This document shows positions 7,404 through 14,318 of a DNA stretch of 14,532 bases, in pieces. Each line of letters starts with the position of its first letter. The stretch's first letter is position 1. A program made the translations under genes and the position numbers. Below the pieces are notes generated by a model. That model did not search any database and was not told the DNA's origin. It was given only the letters and a program-made list of their open reading frames with translations. Origin of the DNA: Firmicutes bacterium UBA1739 (lineage in GTDB: Bacteria; Bacillota; Clostridia; Peptostreptococcales; Anaerovoracaceae); contig DCHZ01000039.1 of the NCBI GenBank assembly GCA_002315385.1, positions 1 through 14,532 of the forward strand, given 5' to 3'.

Positions 7404-8357
7404 CTACACATTTGCGTTAAAAATCACTCTGTCAGAAGTCCAGTAATTTGAAATAAATTCAACTTCCGTCACTGATGCACTGTCCGGCACGGAAAATGTT
7501 ACTGTGCCTTTAGCTTTCCTTCCGGAGGACAGCTCCGCAGACAGCATATCATCTCTGAAATACTCTGCTTTACATTCCTTTCCGTCGGCATAGCATCTGA
7601 AATCATAGTAACTCACATATTCATCACCTGAACCGTTGTTTTCAAATTCAAAAGTAAGAGTTACATAATGATAACCCGAATCCGGTGCGGAGAAAGAGCT
7701 GTAGGATTTATCTCTCTCACAGGAAAGATAAGAAATTCTCAGATTATCATCCTCTACAGTTTCCCCCGGCGAAACTGTGTTTTCCGATGAGGATTTATTC
7801 ACATTCTGTTCATACCCCGAATCTTTATTGCCGTCGTAAATGAATTTGATTTTTTCCTGTGAAAACATATTTGTTTCGTATTCAATTTCAATTTGAGATG
7901 CATTTGCAGGCACTTCAAAAATCAGCATTCCTTCTCCCGTACGTCCCGGAGACAGATTCAGCGACAAATCATTTTCATCACTGTAATGCTGCTCAACATT
8001 GTAACCGTCAGCATATCCCTCAAAGCTGAAAGATGTAACACTTTCCACGGAATCACCCTGATTCTCAAATGACAGTCTGATGAAAACAAGCTTGTTTCCC
8101 TTTTCCGGCTGCATAAACTCATTTGATTCCGTATACTCCCCGCTGGCGGTATAAACAATCTTCATATCTCCATCCATAATAACATCCCCGACATGATATT
8201 CTGTTTTTTTCTCGGGGCTTTCACCGTTCTGCTCCGAAGCCGTATCACCCTGTCCTGATTTTTCCCCGGCCTGTCCTCCGGAACCGCATCCACCCAGGAT
8301 GGTACAAAACAGCAGCAGACATAACAATAACGGAATAATCTTCTTTTTCTTATTCAT
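7404..8357 (-). CDS. Lipoprotein with two DUF4352-like domains
   Basis: A 317-aa secreted lipoprotein. The ATG start follows AGGAG by 9 nt; a TTG six nt upstream is too close to the same site. MNKKKKIIPLLLCLLLFC then TILGGC is a type II signal peptide with the lipobox L-G-G-C (C24). A Gly/Ser/Glu-rich linker (about 25-50) follows. Two immunoglobulin-like beta domains of the DUF4352/DUF5067 type come next: about 53-175 (from YHVGDVIMDGDMKIVY to QEKIKFIYD) and about 195-317 (from SPGETVEDDNLRISYLS to SDRVIFNANV). Each has the family pattern of a V-G-(D/E) start, a central F-x-N-x-G-(D/S) strand, and a late G-x-x-x-x-G-x-(L/V)-x-F-x-V-P strand, so the gene contains an internal duplication. No ligand is known to me. 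Surface anchoring is well supported. Confidence 0.85.
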   Translation of the reverse strand: MNKKKKIIPLLLCLLLFCTILGGCGSGGQAGEKSGQGDTASEQNGESPEKKTEYHVGDVIMDGDMKIVYTASGEYTESNEFMQPEKGNKLVFIRLSFENQGDSVESVTSFSFEGYADGYNVEQHYSDENDLSLNLSPGRTGEGMLIFEVPANASQIEIEYETNMFSQEKIKFIYDGNKDSGYEQNVNKSSSENTVSPGETVEDDNLRISYLSCERDKSYSSFSAPDSGYHYVTLTFEFENNGSGDEYVSYYDFRCYADGKECKAEYFRDDMLSAELSSGRKAKGTVTFSVPDSASVTEVEFISNYWTSDRVIFNANV

Positions 8358-8438
8358 AGGCAAATCTCCTTGTACAGTATTTTGAAAACACTATCTGACA
8401 TTTTTCCGTAACCTTATAAAAATTACAGATTACTATGA

Positions 8439-8447
8439 ATTATACCA
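8439..8447 (-). promoter_or_regulatory. Extended -10 promoter of the lipoprotein operon
   Basis: On the minus strand TGG-TATAAT lies about 80 nt upstream of the lipoprotein start codon. No convincing -35 is seen at 17 nt, which is typical of extended -10 promoters. It begins just downstream of the stop and hairpin of the helix-turn-helix gene on the same strand. Confidence 0.5.
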
Positions 8448-8463
8448 GTATTAATTATATCCG

Positions 8464-8484
8464 TTGCCACCCTGGGAGGGGCAA
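8464..8484 (-). repeat. 21-nt hairpin downstream of the helix-turn-helix gene
   Basis: On the minus strand TTGCCCCTC-CCA-GGGTGGCAA folds into a 9-position stem with one C-T mismatch and one T-G pair. It lies 6 nt after the stop codon but has no T run, so it is not a classical terminator. A hairpin of the same length with the same stem and a different loop lies downstream of the kinase gene (10254-10274). Confidence 0.5.
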
Positions 8485-8490
8485 TCATCT

Positions 8491-8949
8491 TTATTCCTGT
8501 ACACCGCTGGTGCGAAGCGGCTCCATTCCGTGTTTTAACAGATAGGCATTGACGTCAATTATATCTCCGGGTCTTTCGTTAAACACTATCATTAATAACG
8601 CATCTCTGATATTTCTCGCATAAAGCTCTGCCATTCCGTATTTCCTCAGCGCCCGCTGGGTTTCTTCCAACGAAAGCTCCGCAGCATAACAGACTCTGAG
8701 AATAATATCTCTCTTTTTGGTCTTTTTTTCACCCGAAAGCAGCTTATACCCGTATCTTTCCGGAATATCCGCCTTTAAAAAGACCGTCTGCTGGGTGATC
8801 CCTTTTTCATGCAGCAGCTGCTTAATATATACATAGAATGTATTCCTGTATTCGTTCAGACTTTCTTTATTATCACTGCAATATGTATCAAATTCCGATA
8901 AATGGGTTTTTCCCAATATCTTTTCAAGTTCATTTGTATTTTTTTCCAC
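8491..8949 (-). CDS. Helix-turn-helix protein divergent from the Ser/Thr kinase gene
   Basis: A 152-aa protein starting at GTG, chosen because AGGAGG lies 8 nt upstream. The N-terminal 40 residues are polar and acidic (NELEKILGKTHLSEFD). Residues about 40-105 look like an XRE-type helix-turn-helix with a modified recognition segment: YIKQLLHEKGITQQTVFLKADIPERYGYKLLSGEKKTKKRDIILRVCYAA, where KGITQQTVF is helix 2 and PERYGYKLLSGEK replaces the usual S-x-x-x-x-x-E-x-G. The C-terminal region (RKYGMAELYARNIRDALLMIVFN, then HGMEPLRTSGVQE) is characteristic of a family I associate with Lachnospiraceae, often beside protein kinase genes. The two genes are divergent with a 59-nt shared region, so the protein may control both genes or be a kinase substrate. 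That link is inferred; the fold is fairly secure. Confidence 0.75.
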   Translation of the reverse strand: MEKNTNELEKILGKTHLSEFDTYCSDNKESLNEYRNTFYVYIKQLLHEKGITQQTVFLKADIPERYGYKLLSGEKKTKKRDIILRVCYAAELSLEETQRALRKYGMAELYARNIRDALLMIVFNERPGDIIDVNAYLLKHGMEPLRTSGVQE

Positions 8950-9008
8950 CGCAGATACCTCCTGTCTGATATAATGATATTATTAATACTTTGAAAGGGG
9001 TTGAATCA
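8950..9008. promoter_or_regulatory. Shared divergent promoter region with ATAATGATATTAT inverted repeat
   Basis: Fifty-nine nt separate the two GTG start codons. Near its centre is ATAAT-GAT-ATTAT (8971-8983), a perfect inverted repeat with a 3-nt spacer. On the minus strand TTTCAA and TATATC are 17 nt apart and could serve the helix-turn-helix gene; AT-rich TATTAT-like sequence on the plus strand could serve the kinase. Both ribosome binding sites, AGGAGG and AAAGGGG, lie in this region. Assignment of the promoters is tentative. Confidence 0.45.
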
Positions 9009-10229
9009 GTGAATATTAATCACCGACTTGCTATCTCATATTACAGAACCATTGCTGTAATCAACGAACCGCATAAAGTATTTCTGGTTCAGCATATTGA
9101 ATCGAATCAAATCTGCATTAAGAAAATTCTTGATGTTTACAATATAAATGTTTATGAAGAATTATACAATAACCCGATAGCCGGAACACCCGAAATACTT
9201 CACTTTTCTGAAGAAAACAATCAATTAATTGTTATTGAGGAATACATTTCCGGTCACTCACTGACTGAAAAAATCAGCAATCATGAACTGACCGCGAAGA
9301 CTATTCTGTCCTACACCGTCGAATTATGTGCAATACTTGAAAAGCTTCACAGCATGAATCCTCCTGTTATTCACAGAGACATTAAGCCCTCAAATATTAT
9401 GATTGACAGCAATGACCATGTAATTATTCTGGATTTTAATGCTGCCAAGCAGTATTCCGACAAAGAATCCCGGGACACAGTTCTTCTGGGTACTCAGGGA
9501 TATGCCGCCCCGGAACAATATGGTTTCGGTTATTCTTCAGTACAGACGGACATCTATTCCCTCGGCATCGTACTCAAAGAAATGGCGGAAACTATTGACA
9601 ATCCGATGAATTCATTTGAGAAAATTATTGAAAAATGTACTCAGATAAATCCTGCCGACAGATACGCAAATACCGGCGAATTAAACCGGGATTTAATCCG
9701 GTTATTACAGAGCGGATGCTCATCCTCAGAAAATGATGAGAAAACCGGATCTCACTCCTGCCGTTCCAAAGCCGGTACCGGTATTAATTCCAAACGGGTT
9801 AAAGCTGATGGCGATACAGACTCCGGCCCGGGCAGAGCCGGTATCGGTTCTGATTCCGAACGTGACAGAATAAATAAAACCCATAACAGAAAACACTTTC
9901 TTCCTCCCGGATTCCGTACCGGAACTCCGTGGAAAATATTCACAGCAATCATCGGATATCTTTTCATATTAATGTTATGCCTGACCCTTAAAGTCGAGAA
10001 TGCTGCTTCTGTCACTGTTCTCTGGATTGACAGATTCTCATGTCTGTTAATCTTTCTTTCATGGGTTTTCGTAGGATTTGACTATCTTAACATAAGAAGG
10101 CTTATGCCTCTGTGCAGCAGTAAAACGCGATGCATACGTTATTCAGGCACAGTCCTCCTTATGCTAATATTAACAGTTATCATTTTTTCAGCAATGGTTA
10201 TTATTGAAAACACCCTTTTCAATATTTAG
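9009..10229 (+). CDS. Membrane-anchored Hanks-type Ser/Thr protein kinase
   Basis: A 406-aa protein. The GTG start is preferred because AAAGGGG lies 8 nt upstream; an in-frame TTG 18 nt earlier has no site. The cytoplasmic kinase domain spans about 8-235: candidate ATP lysine K38 or K39 (ICIKKIL), catalytic loop HRDIKPSN (122-129), metal site DFN (142-144) instead of DFG, GTQGYAAPEQ (161-170), DIYSLG (181-186) and PADRY (215-219). A clear glycine-rich loop (GxGxxG) is not seen near the N-terminus. A polar, Ser/Gly/Arg-rich linker (about 236-305) leads to three hydrophobic segments (about 311-328, 337-357 and 380-398), placing the C-terminus in the membrane with no large extracellular sensor. 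It lacks PASTA repeats, so it is not PrkC. HRD and DFx aspartates are present, so it is probably active. The divergent helix-turn-helix gene suggests a regulatory pair. Confidence 0.88.
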   Translation: MNINHRLAISYYRTIAVINEPHKVFLVQHIESNQICIKKILDVYNINVYEELYNNPIAGTPEILHFSEENNQLIVIEEYISGHSLTEKISNHELTAKTILSYTVELCAILEKLHSMNPPVIHRDIKPSNIMIDSNDHVIILDFNAAKQYSDKESRDTVLLGTQGYAAPEQYGFGYSSVQTDIYSLGIVLKEMAETIDNPMNSFEKIIEKCTQINPADRYANTGELNRDLIRLLQSGCSSSENDEKTGSHSCRSKAGTGINSKRVKADGDTDSGPGRAGIGSDSERDRINKTHNRKHFLPPGFRTGTPWKIFTAIIGYLFILMLCLTLKVENAASVTVLWIDRFSCLLIFLSWVFVGFDYLNIRRLMPLCSSKTRCIRYSGTVLLMLILTVIIFSAMVIIENTLFNI

Positions 10230-10249
10230 TTTAAACTAACCGAAAGAAT

Positions 10250-10287
10250 GATATTACCCCCTGACCGGTGGCAATATCAGTAATATC
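10250..10287 (+). repeat. Hairpin downstream of the kinase gene
   Basis: GATATTAC (10250-10257) and GTAATATC (10280-10287) are perfect inverted arms. Alternatively GATATT pairs with AATATC (10273-10278), enclosing CC-CC and GG-GG pairs, so two folds compete. The core 10254-10274 (TTACCCCCTGACCGGTGGCAA) matches the hairpin downstream of the divergent gene in length and stem. No T run follows; an A run does, so it is not a standard terminator. Confidence 0.5.
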
Positions 10288-10362
10288 GCACCTGAAAAAA
10301 AGTTATGCACTATCAGACCGTATATTATTCGCCACACTTATATAATTTTCAAGAGGTAAAAC

Positions 10363-11178
10363 ATGAAAGCACAAGATGAAATAAAAAACTGCTCCCGACA
10401 AACGGTTGACAAAAGCAAAAGTGTAAAAGAAAAAAAGAATTATTTGGAAATACTTCAAATCACAGATGATTATGTGGCATGCATAAAGCCCTCCGGGGTT
10501 GAAAGTGAGCATGAAATGTCCGGGTTGCTGTCCGAAGCTGCCGGAAAAACTGCCTCCGATTATTTTTGTGTTCATCGCCTGGACAAAGCAGTCTCGGGTG
10601 TAATGATTTTCGCACGGAATTCCTCCGCCGCCGCATCACTGTCTGATCAGATTCAATCCGGATTATTTATCAAAGAATACTACGCAATTGTGGCCGGGAC
10701 GCCCCTTCCCGCCGAAGGCAGAATGGAAGATCTTCTGTTCAAAGACAGAAACAGCTCGAAAACCTATCCGGTAAAAAGAATGAGACGGGGGGTAAAAAAA
10801 GCAGTGCTTGAATACAAAGTTCTTTCAGAAGCAAAAACAGAAACCGGTGATGCCATTTCACTTGTCAGAGTGAAACTCATCACCGGACGATATCATCAGA
10901 TACGTGCTCAGTTTGCCTCCAGAAAAATGCCCTTATTTGGAGATTCCAAATACGGGAGCCGAATAAAAAGTCCGATTGCACTTTACAGCTGCAGAATTAC
11001 CTTTGACAATAATCTGAAAGGCAGAAAAACGGCTGCTTATTCTTTACCGGCCGCAGCTCATGAATCAAAAAGATCACCCGCGCCGGCCGAATCTGTAAAA
11101 CCTGTTTGCATTGTTTCCGTTCCCAGGCAGGAATATCCCTGGAATGTTTTCCCGGAGAAAGACTATAAAATACTATAA
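10363..11178 (+). CDS. RluA-family RNA pseudouridine synthase
   Basis: A 271-aa protein; the ATG follows AAGAGG by 7 nt. The catalytic motif VHRLDKAVSGVMIFARN (70-86) contains the essential aspartate D74. YLEILQITDDYVACIKPSGV (27-46) is the family's entry strand (normally V-x-N-K-P-x-G). LITGRYHQIRAQFASRKMPLFGD (172-194) is the conserved substrate and structural motif of the RluA/RluC/RluD group. No N-terminal S4 domain is present: the first 25 residues are only polar and lysine-rich, and the usual R-L-(D/S)-x-F-L pattern is missing. The enzyme isomerises uridine in rRNA or tRNA; which position cannot be told from sequence. The C-terminal 40 residues are low-complexity then P-R-Q-E-Y-P-W-N. 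It stands alone on the plus strand between oppositely oriented clusters. TATAAT at 10341-10346 may be its -10, without a good -35. Confidence 0.9.
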   Translation: MKAQDEIKNCSRQTVDKSKSVKEKKNYLEILQITDDYVACIKPSGVESEHEMSGLLSEAAGKTASDYFCVHRLDKAVSGVMIFARNSSAAASLSDQIQSGLFIKEYYAIVAGTPLPAEGRMEDLLFKDRNSSKTYPVKRMRRGVKKAVLEYKVLSEAKTETGDAISLVRVKLITGRYHQIRAQFASRKMPLFGDSKYGSRIKSPIALYSCRITFDNNLKGRKTAAYSLPAAAHESKRSPAPAESVKPVCIVSVPRQEYPWNVFPEKDYKIL

Positions 11179-11346
11179 GAAACAGACTTTGCCCGTTTAT
11201 ACTCAAAACCTCTGAACTGTCATAAACCCGCAAAATCAAGTACGCAAGACATCCCGACAAAGGTCTCGCTTAACATGTCTAAAATCATATTTTATATTGA
11301 ATGTGTTCTTTAGAGTCTTAAGAATCAACTCACAGGCTCCGGACAA

Positions 11347-12186
11347 TTATCTCAGGTAAGATCTGCCTATTTCTTTTATTGATTCTTCAATAAGCTTTTT
11401 AAACTGCGGTGCCGCCTTGTCCGCACACTCCTGAACTTCCGCATGAGTAAGAGGATTAGCAGAAAGTCCCGCAGCTTTATTCGATATGCACGAAATCCCG
11501 CACACCTTCATTCCCATATGATTAGCTGCCGCCGCCTCACAGGCAGTAGACATTCCCACTGCATCCGCACCTAATATTGCAGCCATTCTTATCTCCGCAG
11601 GGCTTTCATAGGTCGGTCCGGTAAACTGTACATAAACGCCTTCCTTAACCTCTATTCCCAGCTTTCCCGCTGTGGATTTGATTATTCTCCTAAGTTCAGG
11701 AGGATAAATAGATGTCATATCCGGAAATCGGGGGCCAAGTTCATCTACGTTTTCTCCAATCAGCGGATTCGGAAAAAATGACATAATCTGATCTCGTATT
11801 ACCATGAAATCCCCGGCATTATAATCCGAATTAATACCGCCGGAAGCATTCGTAAGGAAAAGTACTTTCGCACCCATCATTCCCATTAAACGTGTAGGCA
11901 TAATAACATCATTAATCGGATATCCTTCATAATAATGAACTCTTCCCTGCATTATTACAACCTTTACATCTCCGATGGTACCGAATACAAATCTTCCTTT
12001 GTGTCCCGGCACTGTGGATACGGGGAATCCTTCAATCTGACTGTAATCTATCACCGCACTCTGCTCAATTTCATCGGCAAAGGCACCCAGTCCCGAACCA
12101 AGCACAAGAGCAACCTCAGGTTCAAAATCTGTAATTTTTCTTATCTGCATCAATGCATTATGAAGTCTTTTATACTCTTTACTCAT
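11347..12186 (-). CDS. punA: Purine nucleoside phosphorylase, trimeric (class I)
   Basis: A 279-aa protein, normal for the trimeric PNP family (PunA/PupG; EC 2.4.2.1), which splits inosine and guanosine with phosphate. Motifs: LGSGLGAF (29-36, phosphate serine), VPGHKGRF (59-66, histidine), GRVHYYEGY (81-89), FLTNASGGIN (110-119), QFTGPTYESPAEIRM (187-201, including E194 for the purine base), MSTACEAAAANH (212-223) and ISNKAAGL (234-241, N236 for 6-oxopurine specificity). These differ from the hexameric DeoD type. The ATG follows AGGAGG. It is the last gene of a minus-strand cluster, 16 nt after a small acidic protein gene and downstream of mtaD, so deamination of adenosine-type nucleosides and phosphorolysis to free purine bases are linked. 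I see no clear intrinsic terminator in the 168 nt to the next gene. The symbol pupG is used for this gene in Bacillus subtilis. Confidence 0.95.
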   Translation of the reverse strand: MSKEYKRLHNALMQIRKITDFEPEVALVLGSGLGAFADEIEQSAVIDYSQIEGFPVSTVPGHKGRFVFGTIGDVKVVIMQGRVHYYEGYPINDVIMPTRLMGMMGAKVLFLTNASGGINSDYNAGDFMVIRDQIMSFFPNPLIGENVDELGPRFPDMTSIYPPELRRIIKSTAGKLGIEVKEGVYVQFTGPTYESPAEIRMAAILGADAVGMSTACEAAAANHMGMKVCGISCISNKAAGLSANPLTHAEVQECADKAAPQFKKLIEESIKEIGRSYLR

Positions 12187-12202
12187 CGTTACCTCCTAAA
12201 CG

Positions 12203-12493
12203 CTATAACTGAAATATAAACTGGTCAAACGGCGTTTCCGCATCCGGATCATCCTCCGGATCCTCTTTATATCCCATGCTTTTTAAAAACTCTTCTTTAT
12301 CATCAACAATTTCCCATCTGAATCTTCCGGTCTGAGCGATATGGTCTTCGCACAGCTTGTCAAACCAATCTTCCCATTCTTCCTTAGTATCAAAATCCGG
12401 AATATCAATATTTAATCTATCCGTAATGCTCCCCATTAATGCCAAAGGGCCTTCGCCAAAAAACTTATCCGGTTTAGCCATAATTCTTCTCAT
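12203..12493 (-). CDS. Small acidic protein of unknown function between mtaD and PNP
   Basis: I do not recognise a named family. From the ATG at 12493 it is 96 aa (MRRIMAKPDKFFGEG); a second ATG at 12481 would give 92 aa with AGAAGA 3 nt upstream, and a TTG at 12502 is also in frame. None has a strong ribosome binding site, so the start is uncertain. The protein is acidic, rich in D, E, W and F: EEWEDWFDKLCEDH, then RFRWEIVDDKEEFLKSMGY, ending in EDDPDAETPFDQFIF. It has no signal peptide or membrane segment and looks globular and cytoplasmic. It ends 16 nt before the PNP start codon and follows mtaD by 135 nt on the same strand, so it is probably co-transcribed with PNP. Codon use and composition look like a real gene rather than a chance reading frame. 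Confidence 0.65.
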   Translation of the reverse strand: MRRIMAKPDKFFGEGPLALMGSITDRLNIDIPDFDTKEEWEDWFDKLCEDHIAQTGRFRWEIVDDKEEFLKSMGYKEDPEDDPDAETPFDQFIFQL

Positions 12494-12581
12494 ATAATCC
12501 AATTATCCATTCAGGGTGATTGGACTTACTTTTCCTTTCCTAGATTCTATTTGTTTATATTCAGATCTCTAACGCTGTTGT

Positions 12582-12625
12582 ATAATACTAATAGCACTGT
12601 GAATCTGTTTCGGTAACAGTATTAT
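12582..12625 (-). repeat. Hairpin immediately 3' of the mtaD stop codon
   Basis: ATAATACT (12582-12589) and AGTATTAT (12618-12625) are perfect 8-bp inverted arms starting 3 nt after mtaD stops. Inside, CTGTTTCGGTAACAG offers a competing short stem. On the minus strand there is no T run, so it is not a classical terminator; RNA stabilisation, processing or attenuation between mtaD and the next gene are possible. Confidence 0.4.
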
Positions 12626-12628
12626 TTC

Positions 12629-13921
12629 CTACAATTCACTCAAAACTCTCAATCGTCTTTTTTCAACTTCATACTCCGCCTTTTCAAGATCAATTGTATA
12701 ATACTCACCGTTCTTGTATAATATCTTTCCGTCACAGATTGTCATCTCAATATCACTTCCGTCAGCAGAATAAACAATATTATCAAGCATACTATGAACA
12801 GGCTTCATATGCGGCTGAGCAATATCCAATACTATAAGGTCTGCCTTGTTTCCCACTTTTATGCATCCGCAGTCTTTTCTTCCCTGAGCCATGGCACCTG
12901 AAACAGTGGCTGCTTTAATTGTCTGCTTTGGAGTAATAACAGTAGGGTCTGAACCTCTGACTTTTTGCAAAAGACTGAAAAACTTCATTTCTTCAATCAT
13001 GTTTAAATTATTATTGCTGGAAACCCCATCTGTTGCAATAGCCAGGTTAATATTCCTATCCAGTATTCGTTTTGCATCGCAGATTCCGCTGGCAAGCTTC
13101 GCATTGCTTATCGGGCATGTCGCAACAGTAACATGGTTTTCGGCCAGAATGTCATAATCCTCATCTTCTAACCACACACAATGTGCCGCAGTTGTAGGTA
13201 CTTTGAACATTCCAATGTCGTAGAAGTATCGAGCAGGGGTTTTTCCCCCATGTCTTTTTTTGCAATCCTCATGCTCAGCTTTCATTTCAGACATATGTAC
13301 CTGCATATTCAGACCGAGATCGACAGCATATTCACAGTATTCTCTGAGAATCCGTTCCAAAGTTGTATACTCCGCATGAACAGAAGCATCTGCAATAATT
13401 CTACCGTTACATATTCCATGATAATTTTCATACAAATATTTCGTAATCTGATAGTCTTTATTGTCAGTCAGTTTTTCATCAGGATTAAAGCTTACAAAAC
13501 CTGCTCCGGCATTAATCTTAGCTCCCGAGTCAATAAAAGCCTTTGTCATATGCTCAGTATGTAAATACATATCAGTAGTAGATACAATACCGAACTTCAG
13601 CATTTCGGCAATGCCAAGCATAGTTCCGTAATACACATCATCCGGTGTAAGCTTTGCTTCAAAAGGTATTATTTTATTAAAAAGCCAATCCTGAAGATTG
13701 AGCCCACCGGCATAACCTCTAAGCAGAGTCATCGGTGTATGTGCATGTACATTATAAAAACCGGGCATCAACAGCCGACCGTTACCACTGAAAACTTCAC
13801 CGTAATCAACAGAAGGCTCAGAGTTTCCAATATAATCTATTCTATCTCCGGTTATACCCACATATTGATTATCTATGACATCAAAGTTTTCATCTAAAAC
13901 TGTAATATTCTTAAAAAGCAT
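12629..13921 (-). CDS. mtaD: MtaD-type 5-methylthioadenosine/S-adenosylhomocysteine deaminase
   Basis: A 430-aa amidohydrolase of the Atz/Trz/MtaD family, full length. Zinc ligands and active-site motifs are all present: GFYNVHAHTPMTLLRG (54-69, H59 and H61), VHMSE (208-212, H209 and E212), AHCVWL (246-251, H247), and ATDGVSSNNNLNM (296-308, D298). The C-terminal composite beta domain contains GNKADLIVLD (about 363-372). These enzymes deaminate SAH, MTA or adenosine to the inosine-type nucleoside (EC 3.5.4.28 and 3.5.4.31); specificity is inferred from the family. Related chlorohydrolases and guanine deaminase are alternatives, but the HTPMTLLRG and TDGxxSNNxLDM-like blocks favour MtaD. The ATG follows GGAGGAAG. 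The neighbouring PNP gene on the same strand supports a purine and SAH salvage role. Confidence 0.9.
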   Translation of the reverse strand: MLFKNITVLDENFDVIDNQYVGITGDRIDYIGNSEPSVDYGEVFSGNGRLLMPGFYNVHAHTPMTLLRGYAGGLNLQDWLFNKIIPFEAKLTPDDVYYGTMLGIAEMLKFGIVSTTDMYLHTEHMTKAFIDSGAKINAGAGFVSFNPDEKLTDNKDYQITKYLYENYHGICNGRIIADASVHAEYTTLERILREYCEYAVDLGLNMQVHMSEMKAEHEDCKKRHGGKTPARYFYDIGMFKVPTTAAHCVWLEDEDYDILAENHVTVATCPISNAKLASGICDAKRILDRNINLAIATDGVSSNNNLNMIEEMKFFSLLQKVRGSDPTVITPKQTIKAATVSGAMAQGRKDCGCIKVGNKADLIVLDIAQPHMKPVHSMLDNIVYSADGSDIEMTICDGKILYKNGEYYTIDLEKAEYEVEKRRLRVLSEL

Positions 13922-14033
13922 ACTGCACTTCCTCCGTCAAAAAACAAATCGCACACATTCAAAACCTTCAAATAAGGCAGCGCTCAATTATTTTATGTTT
14001 TTGCTTTTATCAAATAATAATTACTTCTAATTA

Positions 14034-14062
14034 ATGTTACCATAGTTTTATTTCCCATACAA
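14034..14062 (-). promoter_or_regulatory. Promoter of the mtaD cluster
   Basis: On the minus strand TTGTAT (14057-14062), a 17-nt spacer, and TAACAT (14034-14039) preceded by TGG as an extended -10. Transcription would begin near 14027, giving a leader of about 105 nt. I see no strong riboswitch-like fold in that leader. Confidence 0.5.
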
Positions 14063-14163
14063 TATTAAAATGTTTGTCGATATCCGTAATCCCAACACAA
14101 TCAACTTTACCGGCTGTTTTTTCGCTCTGCCGCGTTACTGCTCACTGCTTCGGTACTCATTTT

Positions 14164-14203
14164 TATGTAAGCTCCGTTTGTAACATGTCGTACGCCTTAC
14201 ATA
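14164..14203. repeat. Inverted repeat TATGTAAG / CTTACATA
   Basis: TATGTAAG (14164-14171) and CTTACATA (14196-14203) are perfect inverted 8-mers 24 nt apart, extendable by one more pair with a bulge. There is no T run on either strand. Its role is unknown; it could be a fold at the 3' end of the rRNA transcript or a leftover of a small repeat element. Confidence 0.35.
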
Positions 14204-14239
14204 TCGGAAAATATCCTGTCAATCCAGTTGTACCGGTAT

Positions 14240-14267
14240 CCTTGCACTAAGCAAAATTTCCTGCGCA
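14240..14267. repeat. Direct repeat flanking the 5S gene, copy A
   Basis: The 28-nt element starts CCTTGCACTAAGCAAAATT. It matches copy B (14465-14492) at 26 of 28 positions in the same orientation. Copy A lies beyond the 5S terminator, copy B in the spacer upstream of the 5S. This suggests duplication of rRNA spacer sequence. Confidence 0.75.
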
Positions 14268-14282
14268 GTTCTGTTTAATATT

Positions 14283-14314
14283 AAAAAAAGACTACACCTT
14301 CCGATGTAGTCTTT
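14283..14314 (-). terminator. Intrinsic terminator of the rRNA operon after 5S
   Basis: On the minus strand AAAGACTACATC, a GGAA tetraloop and GGTGTAGTCTTT form a 12-bp stem with one G-U pair, followed by a run of T. It begins about 5 nt after the 3' end of the 5S gene. Confidence 0.93.
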
Positions 14315-14318
14315 CTAA

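Larger units (their letters stand above)
13922..14282. other. Intergenic region between mtaD and the rRNA operon tail
   Basis: These 361 nt hold no gene I can support. They contain the mtaD leader and promoter (14034-14062), an inverted repeat (14164-14203), and one copy of a repeat that recurs upstream of the 5S gene (14240-14267). A 17-codon reading frame on the minus strand near 14104-14154 has no ribosome binding site and looks accidental. Confidence 0.7.

Noticed and set aside
8991..9008. TTG start for the kinase, 6 residues upstream
   Set aside because: The AAAGGGG site lies inside this segment and is correctly spaced for the GTG at 9009.
9752..10015. 87-aa minus-strand frame opposite the kinase gene, and the many other frames opposite or within large genes
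   Set aside because: They are out-of-frame shadows of well-supported genes with no ribosome binding site or domain evidence.
14104..14154. Small minus-strand frame MSTEAVSSNAAERKNSR
   Set aside because: Only 17 codons, no ribosome binding site, and a Ser/Ala composition typical of chance frames in repetitive spacer sequence.
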